Shown here in pieces: positions 8,581 through 17,690 of a stretch of 48,061 nt of DNA (the first letter of the stretch is position 1; each line of letters starts with the position of its first letter). The notes under the pieces are model-generated. The model was not told the DNA's origin and did no database searches. It saw nothing but the letters and a program-made list of their open reading frames with translations. A program made the position numbers and the translations under genes. Origin of the DNA: Stentor roeselii (lineage: Eukaryota > Ciliophora > Heterotrichea > Heterotrichida > Stentoridae); NCBI GenBank assembly GCA_006503475.1, contig RSEH01000321.1, positions 1-48,061 on the forward strand, given 5' to 3'.

Positions 8581-9081
8581 TTATTTAGATTCTAGACGGA
8601 AAATCACTTGATCTGCAGAGATGAACCAGAGGTAGTGGCTGTAACTTAGCTTTGACTTTAGGCTGAAAAGAGGCTTTTGAATCGCGTGCATGTGCAGGTG
8701 ACCGATGCTGTTTGTTGGAGGATGATGGAAGCCGAAGATGAAGTCTTCTTTACCTTCGGTAAAGGATCTTAGGAAGGAGGATGCAACTTCAACCATCTTT
8801 CGGATCATCGGAATGTCTTTTCTCGTAAGGTGGAGAATGTTTGGAATGTGAAGAAGTGGAACTACTAACAAGTGACAGGGAGCATCTTTTTTTTTGTCTT
8901 TAAATAATGCGATTTCTGAGTCACGGTAGAGAACTTCTCCCTGAGCAAGCTTGCAAAATTTGCACTGCCCTAAAGAATCAAAAGTGTTTTCATTAACCTT
9001 TTGTTGTTTTTCTTCATAGCTTGAGTATCTAAACTGTACTCTCATGTTCGCAACAAACTTGTTCCATTCAAAAAGATGCAT
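8581..9081 (-). CDS. HIT-family nucleotide hydrolase/transferase (copy 1)
   Basis: The 166-aa protein carries the histidine triad HLHMHA (His128, His130, His132; His130 the expected nucleophile) preceded by FHHPPTNSIG. An N-terminal CKFC pair (40, 43) could bind zinc with downstream histidines, as in HINT3-type and aprataxin-type HIT proteins. HIT enzymes cleave nucleoside phosphoramidates or adenylates. The neighbouring gene at 9211-9711 is a close paralogue, alike over well over half its residues with nearly the same length, so this is a tandem duplication. Start context AATAAATG. Confidence 0.88.
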   Translation of the reverse strand: MHLFEWNKFVANMRVQFRYSSYEEKQQKVNENTFDSLGQCKFCKLAQGEVLYRDSEIALFKDKKKDAPCHLLVVPLLHIPNILHLTRKDIPMIRKMVEVASSFLRSFTEGKEDFIFGFHHPPTNSIGHLHMHAIQKPLFSLKSKLSYSHYLWFISADQVIFRLESK

Positions 9082-9210
9082 TTATTATACTGTAACCATC
9101 TGTTTTTATGTATGAGGATCAGAACTAATTTATAGATAAAATAATAAAAAGATTTTGAATCAAAATCGAAAAATAACTAAAAAGAATAAATTCAATAAAA
9201 GTATCTAAAT

Positions 9211-9711
9211 TTATTTATTAACTGCTTCAAGACGAGAAATCACTTGATCGGGAGTAATAAACCATAAGTATTTAGAATAGCTTAGTTTTGACTTTAGATG
9301 GAAAATAGGCTTTAAAATCGCGTGCATGTGCAAATGATCGATACTGTTTATTGGCGGATGATGAAATCCAAGGACATGGTCACCATCGCCGAAGGTGCTC
9401 AAAACTGTTTTTCCTATTTCTTGCATTTTGTGTATCAGAGGAATGTGACTGGCTGTGAGATGTAAAATGTTTGGAATGTGTTGAGTGGGGATAACTAATA
9501 AATGGCATCGAGCGTCTTCTTTAATATCTTTGAAAACAACTACTTCAGAGTCCCGATAAATAACATCTCCTAAAGCAAGTTTACAAAACAAGCAAGCCCC
9601 ATTACTATCAAAGGTCCGTTGATCGATTCTAATTTGTTTTTGCTCTAAACTAGTAAAACTCATCTTAAGTTTAACATTTGCAACAAAGCTATTCCACTGA
9701 TGTCGATGCAT
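9211..9711 (-). CDS. HIT-family nucleotide hydrolase/transferase (copy 2)
   Basis: Second 166-aa copy of the HIT pair, with triad HLHMHA at His126, His128 and His130, and CLFC at 40-43. Conservation with copy 1 is strongest in KDxKxDAxCHLLV, HIPNILHLT, FHHPP and KSKLSYSxYLWFI, and weakest at the N-terminus, so both copies appear to be under purifying selection. The upstream 188 bp shared with the divergent coiled-coil gene contain a telomere-like tandem repeat, which must therefore hold or border both promoters. Start context ATATAAATG. Confidence 0.88.
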   Translation of the reverse strand: MHRHQWNSFVANVKLKMSFTSLEQKQIRIDQRTFDSNGACLFCKLALGDVIYRDSEVVVFKDIKEDARCHLLVIPTQHIPNILHLTASHIPLIHKMQEIGKTVLSTFGDGDHVLGFHHPPINSIDHLHMHAILKPIFHLKSKLSYSKYLWFITPDQVISRLEAVNK

Positions 9712-9724
9712 TTATATTTAACAT

Positions 9725-9877
9725 CCTATATTTAACACCTTAACACCCTATATTTAACACCTTAACACCCTATATTTAACACCTTAACACCCTATATTTA
9801 ACACCTTAACACTCTATATTAAACACCTTAACACTCGAAATTTAACACCCTAAATTTAAAACCTAAATTTAACACCC
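9725..9877 (+). repeat. Telomere-like 22-bp tandem repeat between divergent genes
   Basis: Five units of 22 bp (9725, 9747, 9769, 9791 and 9813) begin CCTATATTTAACACC and continue TTAACAC; the first four are identical. The fifth and shorter degenerate pieces run to about 9877. Each unit contains TTAACACC and TTAACAC(C), one base away from the chromosome-end repeat CCCTAACA. The array fills most of the 188-bp gap between the HIT start (9711, minus) and the coiled-coil start (9900, plus). Confidence 0.9.
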
Positions 9878-9899
9878 TGAGCCCACTTGATAATAATAA

Positions 9900-11210
9900 A
9901 TGACTGAATTCAACAGCACGCTTCACAACATGCCATCAGAAGAGCACCTAACAGCTCGAAAAGCAACAAAACTAAAGTTCGTCCAGCTAGAATCAGACCA
10001 GCTCTGCTCCTACATGGAAGACCTGGAGTCCTCTCTTCGTCTTTACAAGCAGATCCTTCACGAAATAATGCCAGGGCGAGGTTCCGAGCAGAGTCTCAGC
10101 GACGAAAGTGAAACTCAGTCATTCATGTCCTCCCGGTTATTCGAGAGTCTTTTAACAGAAAAGCGCTCCTTAGAAGAGCGTCTTCGCAAAAATATCCTAT
10201 CAAGAAATGAAGCAGCTAAAATAGCAGCTGAACGAGAACAGCTCCTAAGCCAGTCCCAATCAAAAGAAGAAGCACTTGTCAAGGACTACGAAAAGAAAAT
10301 CGCGGACCTACTTCACGAAAGCGAATACAAAGAAAGAATCATAAAAGACCTGCAGTCGCGAAATTCAATCCTTGAACGTGACGTTGAACTTTACAACAAA
10401 AGCAAAGAAAAAATGCTTTCAGTCCAAGACCAAAAAGAACTTCTCAAGAAAAAAGGAGAGGCAATGGTAGGAATTCTTGTAAAACTAGAGAAAAAATACG
10501 AAATTCTTTATCGTGACATTCAAAACTTGATGTCTCAATGCAACAACCTTGCAAGTGAGTACCAAAGAGGAAACAACATGTTAAGAGAGCCTCAACCTGA
10601 GATCTCAACTGAAGGAATCCTCAACTTTCCCAACCGCGACTTAAGCTGTGACGAGTTTTGGGTCACAGAAGACAAAAACTTGAAAAAAATCATAGAAGAA
10701 CTCGGAATCACTTCAAAAAAAACTGAAGACATCTGCTATACTTTGAGCAGTCCGAAAAACGCGAGTTCAAACATGTCAAAACTAGAAAAAAAACAAGAAA
10801 AACTAAAAAAAAAATGTGATGAGTATCAAATCAAACTTCAAACCATCACTCAAGAGATCCAAAGCGCGAAAAGGTTGAAAAGAATGTTGGTACAGGACCA
10901 GGAACATCTAAAAGCAGCTTTATTGAAAAATAAAGCTGTTGAAAAAGAACTTGAAATCAAACTTCATCAGAAAAATCCCGTCAATGACAGGGAAGAAGGT
11001 GTTAAAAGAAACATGAGAAGCAATTCAAATCCTTTGGACTACGCGCAATTTACTTTCAATGAAGGAGCTAAAGTGATCAAGAAGAAAGAAGTCAAACCTG
11101 AAGAGTTTAAAGAAGTCCATGATGAAGACGTGTCGTTAATTCTTCCTCAGAACGAAGATATGATGGAAGATAGCTTGATGGACATCTTCGATGCTGATGA
11201 AAAAGATTAG
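9900..11210 (+). CDS. Coiled-coil protein of unknown function, 436 aa
   Basis: Starts at ATAATAAATG. Heptad-rich coiled coil runs from about residue 20 to 215 with short breaks, and again from about 285 to 355. An acidic, low-complexity C-terminus follows (EEFKEVHDEDVSLIL and an Asp/Glu-rich tail). No enzymatic motif is visible. It could be a cytoskeletal, centriolar or Golgi tether; I do not recognise an orthologue. The RING gene follows on the same strand 22 bp downstream. Confidence 0.75.
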   Translation: MTEFNSTLHNMPSEEHLTARKATKLKFVQLESDQLCSYMEDLESSLRLYKQILHEIMPGRGSEQSLSDESETQSFMSSRLFESLLTEKRSLEERLRKNILSRNEAAKIAAEREQLLSQSQSKEEALVKDYEKKIADLLHESEYKERIIKDLQSRNSILERDVELYNKSKEKMLSVQDQKELLKKKGEAMVGILVKLEKKYEILYRDIQNLMSQCNNLASEYQRGNNMLREPQPEISTEGILNFPNRDLSCDEFWVTEDKNLKKIIEELGITSKKTEDICYTLSSPKNASSNMSKLEKKQEKLKKKCDEYQIKLQTITQEIQSAKRLKRMLVQDQEHLKAALLKNKAVEKELEIKLHQKNPVNDREEGVKRNMRSNSNPLDYAQFTFNEGAKVIKKKEVKPEEFKEVHDEDVSLILPQNEDMMEDSLMDIFDADEKD

Positions 11211-11232
11211 TTTTTTAAAATATAGACAATAA

Positions 11233-12618
11233 ATGGCTACTCAAACTAATTACACTGTAGAGAGTATTCAAGGAACTTCTGTCAATTTAGTTGTAAAAAA
11301 TTCAGGAAGTAAGCTAAAGATCGATATTGGAAAAATTGTAAGAAAAAATTCAAATGACAAGATTTCAGTAAATGAAATCAGCGTGAATGATAATGTGATT
11401 GTTTACAAAAATGGACCAGTTCCCATTAAATTAGAACTAGACAAATCAGGCTCTTCTGTAGGAAATTTAACTCAAGCCCTAAACAGATCAATGATCCTTC
11501 AGCCTGCTGGAATAGTGCCTCCTCAACCGAATCAGCCAAGAGATATTCAACAACTAGTCCCTCAATCAATTGAGACCTTATCAGCTAATTTAACTCAAGA
11601 CGAGTCTTTAAAAGCCAGTCTCTCTTCTTTCTTAGGAGGTGTTCGAAAAATACAAACAGGTTCTTCCAATTTCCCCTTGGCCTTCATGACAGGTCTTCTT
11701 GACTACTGCCTGATATTAAACCGAAAAGGAATATTCGATGCATTAAAGAAAATATTAAACGATTATTACCATATGAGAATCGACCAAAGCCAAGTATTAG
11801 ACCACTTCGAGCCTTTTTTCAATATGAACAATCCACCAAGTTCATTACTTGAACAAGTCCGACAGGCTTACAATTCAAAAGCTTCAGAACTAGAGTCAGT
11901 CTTACGAAGTCTTGTTTACATCACAGTTAAACTCGACTATCACCGTCACGGTTCAGTGGAATATAAAACTTTAAGAGAAGAATCAAAACATTATGAAGTT
12001 TTTTCTACTGGCTTACTTGAACCCTTTGATACACTTTTTTTACTTGAAAGAATTGATGTGAAAATGAAAGTTTTTGATTTGAGCAGGTCGCACTTGACTT
12101 CATTTGGGTCAAGTAATTCTAATCGATTTCATTTAATTCATGTTAATTCTCGTGACTTTTATAATGCTTTTAATCGGCAGCTGTGGTTTCTGAGAACTGC
12201 CGATTCACAAGAGAGAAATGAGGCTATCGTCTTTTTAGATAATTTGAATAGAGACAAATGTTCAGAAAGAGCTAGAAATAAGGAAATTAATAGTAAAAAA
12301 ATTGATGATTTAGAGAAAAAGTCATCAGAAGTCATGAGAGTCATTCAAGATATTAATACAAGACTTGCTTTTCAATTAGATTCTCAGACTATCGGAAATT
12401 ATATCACTGAAGTAGACTTGATCAGTACTTTCAACCAGTTTTGCTGTAGTTCTTGTCAGAAGTTCAACAGAGTCTATGAATTTCCTTGCTCTCACAAAAC
12501 ATGCTATAATTGCTACTCTGCTTCTGTAATCGAAAATAATAACCCAATTTCTCTAAAATGTAAAAGTTGCTACTGTCTCGAGTACTCGATCTCAATAGAC
12601 CACTTTTTCAGGTCCTAA
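11233..12618 (+). CDS. C-terminal RING finger protein, probable E3 ubiquitin ligase
   Basis: The 461-aa protein ends in a RING-type zinc finger (about residues 404-450): CCSSC, then YEFPCSHKTCYNCY and LKCKSCYC. This gives CxxC, CxHxxC, xxC and CxxC pairs at plausible spacings. The N-terminal 60 residues look like a small beta domain (NDNVIVYKNGPVPIKLEL). The middle (about 115-300) is helical without recognised motif, followed by a short coiled coil (345-380). The RING suggests ubiquitin transfer; substrate unknown. Start context CAATAAATG. The 3' end faces PDE6D with 128 bp of AT-rich DNA between. Confidence 0.75.
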   Translation: MATQTNYTVESIQGTSVNLVVKNSGSKLKIDIGKIVRKNSNDKISVNEISVNDNVIVYKNGPVPIKLELDKSGSSVGNLTQALNRSMILQPAGIVPPQPNQPRDIQQLVPQSIETLSANLTQDESLKASLSSFLGGVRKIQTGSSNFPLAFMTGLLDYCLILNRKGIFDALKKILNDYYHMRIDQSQVLDHFEPFFNMNNPPSSLLEQVRQAYNSKASELESVLRSLVYITVKLDYHRHGSVEYKTLREESKHYEVFSTGLLEPFDTLFLLERIDVKMKVFDLSRSHLTSFGSSNSNRFHLIHVNSRDFYNAFNRQLWFLRTADSQERNEAIVFLDNLNRDKCSERARNKEINSKKIDDLEKKSSEVMRVIQDINTRLAFQLDSQTIGNYITEVDLISTFNQFCCSSCQKFNRVYEFPCSHKTCYNCYSASVIENNNPISLKCKSCYCLEYSISIDHFFRS

Positions 12619-12746
12619 CTAATCACTTATCGAATTTCTTAAACATAAATCCCAAACAATAAAAATCCTCAACACTTATAAATTTTTCCCTTTCCATCAT
12701 ATTATACCTCTTCTAATCTCCAGAAAGCTTTTAATGATATCGCTAC

Positions 12747-13172
12747 TTAATCATAATAAATCCTCACTGAAGACTTGTGAATCGCTTCAGAACCCTGCAA
12801 AAAGGTCGTCTCGATTACGATGTTTCCTGAAAGAATCTCTGCTGGAATCATTTCATCAGGATCACTTGCGTAAATTACCTGCTCCCAGGCGTTTTGACTG
12901 TTTGGAATCACGAATCCGAATTCGAAAGTCCACTCTTCTATTGTCTGCCCGTTGAGTTTCACTTCTTGAACTAGAGAAAGCGCTTGAATTTCGTGAGTTG
13001 ATGAAAAAACGATTTCTCGAGCCACTGCCTTGCATTTCAATATGGATTTTGGAATATGAGCTTCAATCATTGAGCTGAAGTCCCAAGTGTCGTGTTTCCA
13101 AAGTACTTGCTTTGTTTCGTAGTCGCGCATTTGGATTGAGGAGATTGCAAATCCTGAAAATGGGTCTGACAT
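12747..13172 (-). CDS. PDE6D: GMP phosphodiesterase delta subunit (prenyl-binding protein)
   Basis: The 141-aa protein aligns along its whole length with PDE6-delta: N-terminal GFAISSIQMRDYETKQVLWK, ILKCKAVAREIVFSS, the family hallmark EEWTFEFGFVIPNSQNAWEQ, then SGNIVIETTFLQG and a final VRIYYD. The immunoglobulin-like beta sandwich extracts prenylated cargo from membranes and delivers it, with Arl3 release, into cilia. Length and hallmark motifs are intact. In a heavily ciliated cell this fits ciliary targeting of farnesylated or geranylgeranylated proteins. The 340-bp gap to the divergent WNK-like gene shows no gene. Confidence 0.95.
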   Translation of the reverse strand: MSDPFSGFAISSIQMRDYETKQVLWKHDTWDFSSMIEAHIPKSILKCKAVAREIVFSSTHEIQALSLVQEVKLNGQTIEEWTFEFGFVIPNSQNAWEQVIYASDPDEMIPAEILSGNIVIETTFLQGSEAIHKSSVRIYYD

Positions 13173-13512
13173 TTTTCTAATAAGGTGATTTGGAGATTTA
13201 AAGGAATAGTTTTTTATTGGAAAGGTGGGTGTTATAGAAAATTTTCTTGTTATTGTAAAATGATTTCATTGTATTCTACGAGTTTCATCAAAATCAAAAA
13301 ATCAACATCTACTAAAATTCATATCTTCTACACAATCTCATACATCCTCTTCTATTTCCATAAAATTTCCTCAAAAAACCTAAAAAAACTCCAATAAATC
13401 CATTTCATCTCTTTAAAACAACTCCAACCAAACCCAACTAATCCTCAAGTCCTTCCTTCCAATCTTCACCCACCCAGTCCATCCAGTTCCAAAATAAAAT
13501 TCGAAATAATCC
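13173..13512. other. Intergenic, divergent promoter region; no gene seen
   Basis: This is the 340 bp between the PDE6D start (minus) and the WNK-like start (plus). It is AT-rich with long C/A-rich runs on the plus strand near 13400-13490. A 70-codon frame at 13185-13397 has lysine/phenylalanine-biased, low-complexity content and no support. It presumably holds both promoters. Confidence 0.5.
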
Positions 13513-15246
13513 ATGGCCGAGCAAAATGACGAAGAGCTAGTCAGCGGTTTTTCCGAAGGGAATCCAGTCGCCGAGTACTCCGCAAACAAGCGTTTTTCTC
13601 ACAAACAAAAGCTGGTCGCAGAAGGAAAGTACAAAAAAGTTTATCTAGCTTACGACCACGACAATGGTCGAGAAGTGGCCTGGAGTTCAATAAACCTTTC
13701 AACATTTTCACCAGAGAACAAAGAGCGAATCATAGAAGACCTTCAGCTTTTCACTCGAATAGACCATCCAAGTTTCTTGAAAGTGATAAAATCCTGGCAC
13801 GACAATCAAAAAAACGAGTTGACAATAATTTCAGAACTCGCGACTTGTACTTTAAAGCAGTTTGTCAGGAATAAATTGAAGACAACACGAGCGAAGGTAA
13901 TGAAAGTTTGGATTAAAGACATGTTGAAAGGGATTCAGTATCTCAGAAGCAAGAATGTTGTGCATGGTTCTATCAAATTTGATAATCTTTTCATTAGTGC
14001 TTCTGATAGCAGTATTAGAATTGGACTGTTTAACAGTCTTGACAAGTCAAGATCTGCCAGCATGAGCTTTGACTTGAAGTCTTTGTCGTATGTTTTGATT
14101 GAACTTTGCACCGGCCTTGACTTGAACTATGCCTTGATTGGCAGGAAAGAACTGCCGAAAGTGGTGGAAAGTGTCCTGAATGAAAGGATTAAAGTGTTTA
14201 TAAAGGACTGCTTTCTTGAAGAAAACCCGGAAAATCTCCTTTCTCACCCGTTTTTGAATAATGAAGAACCTAGCGACTCTCTTCCTATTGAGTTAAAAAA
14301 TATTGAAGACTACTTCGAAGTCTTCATTGAAGGGCAACAAAATACTCACAAATGTTGGGTCCTTATTGTTAAAACTGAGAAAATCATTCATAGAACTGAG
14401 TTCAACTTCGATGAAGACGTCGGAGAAAGTGTCGCTGAGAGAATAATAAATGACTGTAAACTCCCTGATAAGCTTTTTTTTGAGATCTTAGAACAACTGG
14501 AGAATTTCATCAATACACAAATCCCAAGACTTCCCAGGAATTCATTCCAAGATTTCTCACCGATTTCAATTCAAACAAAAAATATTAAAGATCCCTTTTT
14601 TAGGGATACGACTCCAATTTCTGCCATTTCAAACCCGTTCTTTAATCTGTCTGAATCGAAAAACCCGGTGAAACTTTCACTTAAATTGGAAGTCAAAGAC
14701 CTCGCACATTGCAAAAAGTTTAAAATTGATTTGGACTTTGACCCTGACCATGACTCGCCCAGAGGAATTGCTCAGAAGATTGTTTCGGACTTTTCATTGG
14801 ATCAGAGCGAGTTGTCTATGATTGCCAGGCTTATTAATGAAAAACTGGGCGGTTCAGAATCAGAAACTTTTTCAAACTTCTCAAACCAGGACCTTCTAGA
14901 CCTAACCGAAGAAACTCATTCAAAGCCTTGCTTGAACTCAACAAACGAATTTTCACTTCCAAGTGAACCCTCTTCTTTAAGAAGCAGTTACGAGCCAAAA
15001 GACGATCATGAGTCAAAAGTCGTTTGTGGAAAAGGTTTAAAAAATGACCCTAAAGAAGTAAAACAACTTCAAGAGGCACTTTCAATAGTATTAGGAATAC
15101 GAGTCTCAACTGATGGAGTTTTTTGTCTAGCGACCGAAAAAAACGTGAAAAGGTTCCAAGAAGAAAGCGGACTCACCCCAACTGGCGTGGTCTGTGAAAG
15201 ACTTTGGGACAATCTGATGATAAAAGCAAAGGTCTTCAGAAGTTAG
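13513..15246 (+). CDS. WNK-like pseudokinase with OSR1-type C-terminal domains and a peptidoglycan-binding-like domain
   Basis: The 577-aa protein starts with a WNK-type kinase domain (about 30-255). As in WNKs, the subdomain II lysine is absent (REVAWSSINL), but the compensating loop lysine is also changed (KKVYLAYD). HRDLKxDN reads HGSIKFDN and DFG/DLG reads GLF, so phosphotransfer is unlikely. Two OSR1_C/CCT-like modules follow (about 266-335 and 385-445), the type that binds RFxV motifs. The last 70 residues match the PG_binding_1 repeat (VKQLQEALSIVLG, DGVF, ATEKNVKRFQEESGL, TGVV, LWDNL). WNKs control ion transport and volume; here a scaffold role is inferred. Confidence 0.75.
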   Translation: MAEQNDEELVSGFSEGNPVAEYSANKRFSHKQKLVAEGKYKKVYLAYDHDNGREVAWSSINLSTFSPENKERIIEDLQLFTRIDHPSFLKVIKSWHDNQKNELTIISELATCTLKQFVRNKLKTTRAKVMKVWIKDMLKGIQYLRSKNVVHGSIKFDNLFISASDSSIRIGLFNSLDKSRSASMSFDLKSLSYVLIELCTGLDLNYALIGRKELPKVVESVLNERIKVFIKDCFLEENPENLLSHPFLNNEEPSDSLPIELKNIEDYFEVFIEGQQNTHKCWVLIVKTEKIIHRTEFNFDEDVGESVAERIINDCKLPDKLFFEILEQLENFINTQIPRLPRNSFQDFSPISIQTKNIKDPFFRDTTPISAISNPFFNLSESKNPVKLSLKLEVKDLAHCKKFKIDLDFDPDHDSPRGIAQKIVSDFSLDQSELSMIARLINEKLGGSESETFSNFSNQDLLDLTEETHSKPCLNSTNEFSLPSEPSSLRSSYEPKDDHESKVVCGKGLKNDPKEVKQLQEALSIVLGIRVSTDGVFCLATEKNVKRFQEESGLTPTGVVCERLWDNLMIKAKVFRS

Positions 15247-15345
15247 AATAAAAATTTACATTACGTTGTAACTCAACATCTCTCACTACTTTTTCCTTAA
15301 AGCCCTTCCTCATTCCCTTCTCAATCAGAAGTATAGGCCATATAA

Positions 15346-15777
15346 ATGGTTAAGCACAATAACGTGGTACCCAATGGTCACTTCCACAAGGACTGGATGC
15401 ACTACGTTAAAACATGGTTTAATCAAGCAGGACGTAAACAAAGAAGAAGAGCTGCAAGACGCTTAAGAGCTGTTAACACTGCCCCCAACCCACTCAAACC
15501 TTTAAGGCCATTGGTCCAGGGCCAGACCTTGCGGTACTGTCACAAGACCAAGAAAGGAAGAGGCTTTTCTTTGCAGGAAATAAAAAAAGCTGGACTCACT
15601 GCAACTTTTGCCAGAACCATCGGAATCCGTGTCGACCATCGACGAAGGAATAAAAGTAGTGAAACTTTGCAGAGGAATGTCAAAGAGCTGGAATTTTATA
15701 AGTCGAAAATAAGACTTCAGCCACTTCACCCTGGAAAACCGAAGAAAGGACAGGTCAATGATGTGGTCCAGCAGTAA
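15346..15777 (+). CDS. RPL13: 60S ribosomal protein eL13, short C-terminus
   Basis: The 143-aa protein is eL13: NGHFHKDWMHYVKTWFNQ, GRKQRRRAARRLRAV, the KKGRGFSLQEIKKAGL block, FARTIGIRVDHRRRNKSSET, and KSKIRLQPLHPGKPKKG. Typical eukaryotic eL13 has about 200 residues; the final 60-odd that embrace 28S rRNA are missing. The frame ends in TAA TAA after DVVQQ, and no C-terminal exon is visible in the following 430 bp. The ciliate protein may be naturally short, or this could be a truncated paralogue. Start context CATATAAATG. Confidence 0.9.
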   Translation: MVKHNNVVPNGHFHKDWMHYVKTWFNQAGRKQRRRAARRLRAVNTAPNPLKPLRPLVQGQTLRYCHKTKKGRGFSLQEIKKAGLTATFARTIGIRVDHRRRNKSSETLQRNVKELEFYKSKIRLQPLHPGKPKKGQVNDVVQQ

Positions 15778-16207
15778 TAAATTAGAGTTTTAGGGAATTT
15801 TTTAGGGAAGGGTTGGATCGAAGTTTAGAGGTTTTGGATTAGGAGAGGAAGATTTTGAATATGAGGAGTTTTAGAAATGGAGATTTTTTTGAAGGTTTTG
15901 TGAGAGATTTTTAAATGGTTTTTATTTGGGTTGGAGTTTATTGATTAGATGGTGAATTTGAATTGAAGATAAGAAGGTTTAATTGAATTAATGAAATTTT
16001 AATAATATTCTTTATTAAAATAGTTAAATCATACTAAATGTGAGATAATAAAATTGTAAGTCGAGATTTTTTACAAGCTAATTACTTCTCAAACTCAGAA
16101 CCTTAATTTATATCAAAAACACTAAAAAAAACATTAATAACTTCTATTCACCCATCTTCTAACCGAGTCTTCAAATGGCAAGTTTGAATATTTAATAAAT
16201 CCAGCTA
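15778..16207. other. Intergenic, no gene seen
   Basis: The 430 bp between eL13 and the NDR kinase are G/T-rich on the plus strand up to about 15990 and A/T-rich thereafter. No open frame of note and no eL13 C-terminal exon was found on either strand. Confidence 0.5.
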
Positions 16208-17662
16208 ATGGAACTAAAGCCAACCCCAAATCGAAGATCAAGCGCATTAAGCATATCAGCAAGTACTCGAGAAAGAGCAGAAGCCGCAAAAGCCTACATC
16301 CAAGGAAAATACTTCAAACTAAAACGTCAAGACTCAGCCAAAAAAGAAGGCTGGGACGAGCTAAACCATAAAATGACATCAATGAACCTATCAGAAGTAG
16401 AAAAACAGCTGATAAAACAAGACATCCTTCACAAAGACGCCGAACAAATGCGAATGCGCCGGAAGAAACTCACAGTCTTCGACTTCGAATCAGTGGCGAT
16501 AATCGGCAAAGGCGCTTTCGGCGAGGTACGCGTTGTGCGTCACAAAGTGACAGGCGAGGTTTTAGCAATGAAAAAGATGATAAAGTCAGAGATGATCAAC
16601 AAGAACCAAGTGATGCATGTCCGATCAGAGCGAAATGCTTTGTCAATAGCTGACAACCCTTGGATAGTTGATTTGAAGTACTCCTTTCAAGATGACAGCA
16701 ACTTGTACCTAGTGATGGAGTTTCTTCCTGGAGGCGACTTGATGACTATCCTTATGAAAAGAGACATTCTTCCAGAAGCTGAAGCCAGGTTCTACATTGC
16801 TGAGACTATCATGGCAGTCGATAGTGTCCATCGAATAAACTACATTCATCGAGACATTAAACCTGACAATGTCCTCATCGACAGGGCGGGTCATGTGAAA
16901 CTTTCTGACTTTGGGCTGTGCAAGCACAGCCAGATAAGCGACAACAGCAGCTATATGAAGAAACTTTCAGATGAAGAGTGTAAAAGAGTCTCTACTCGCA
17001 GTTCTGAATTCAAAAAACGACGGGAACTTGCTTATTCCACTGTTGGAACTCCTGACTACATCGCTCCTGAAGTCTTCTCTAAACAAGGATATACTGAAAC
17101 TGCTGACTGGTGGTCTATTGGAGTCATTTTCTATGAAATGGTCGTGGGGTACCCCCCCTTTTTCGCTGATGAACCCTCTGTCACTTGTCAGAAAATCCTT
17201 AACTGGAGGAAAAGTTTACATATTCCTAGAGAAGCGGGACTTTCTAAAGAAGCCAATGATTTAATCAAAAAACTCATCTGCGACCCGAATGAACGACTTG
17301 GCGGAAGAGGCGTCGAAGAAATCAAAGCTCATCCGTTTTTTAGAGGAGTTGACTGGGATAATCTTAGAAATTCTAAAGCTCCTTGGATTCCGCAGGTAAG
17401 GTTTAAGTAGATTCATTCAGAAACGGACACTAGCAACTTTGACAAGTTTGAAGAAACTGAACCTCTTCATCCTGTGCTTCAGAAGAAAAAAAGCAGGAGA
17501 AAAGATAAAAGTTTCATTGGATATACTTTCAAAAAAGATGAGGAAAATGGACAAATCAACTTGTTTAATGCACTTAATAATCTCGATGCTTTCAGGAAAA
17601 CTGTCACTCGGAAATCATCGGCGCCTATCAAGTTTTACGCGAATAAAAGCGAGGTTTATTAG
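16208..17662 (+). CDS. NDR/LATS-family AGC protein kinase (two exons)
   Basis: Exons 16208-17395 and 17411-17662 give 479 aa. The N-terminus carries the NDR S100/MOB-binding helix (about 20-90). The kinase has GKGAFGEV (about 99-106), LAMKK, HRDIKPDN (about 214-221), SDFGLCK, and the basic NDR autoinhibitory insert (TRSSEFKKRRELAYS) before STVGTPDY with the activation-loop site. Exon 2 adds the hydrophobic motif FIGYTF, with Thr435 the expected MST/Hippo-type phosphosite. NDR kinases with MOB set polarity and division-site or cortical patterning in ciliates. All catalytic residues are intact. Retaining the intron would remove the hydrophobic motif. Confidence 0.95.
17396..17410 (+). other. 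15-nt spliceosomal intron in the NDR kinase gene
   Basis: The sequence is GTAAGGTTTAAGTAG. Its final TAG is in frame. Removal fuses APWIPQ to IHSETDTSNF, restoring the conserved AGC C-tail and hydrophobic motif. Homology on both sides makes this the best-supported intron in the window. Phase 0. Confidence 0.95.
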
Positions 17663-17690
17663 TAATATATTGGAATTTTACCTAGACGGG

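Noticed and set aside
9725-9877. CRISPR-like array
   Set aside because: Units are contiguous with no unique spacers, the genome is eukaryotic, and the motif relates to the telomere repeat.
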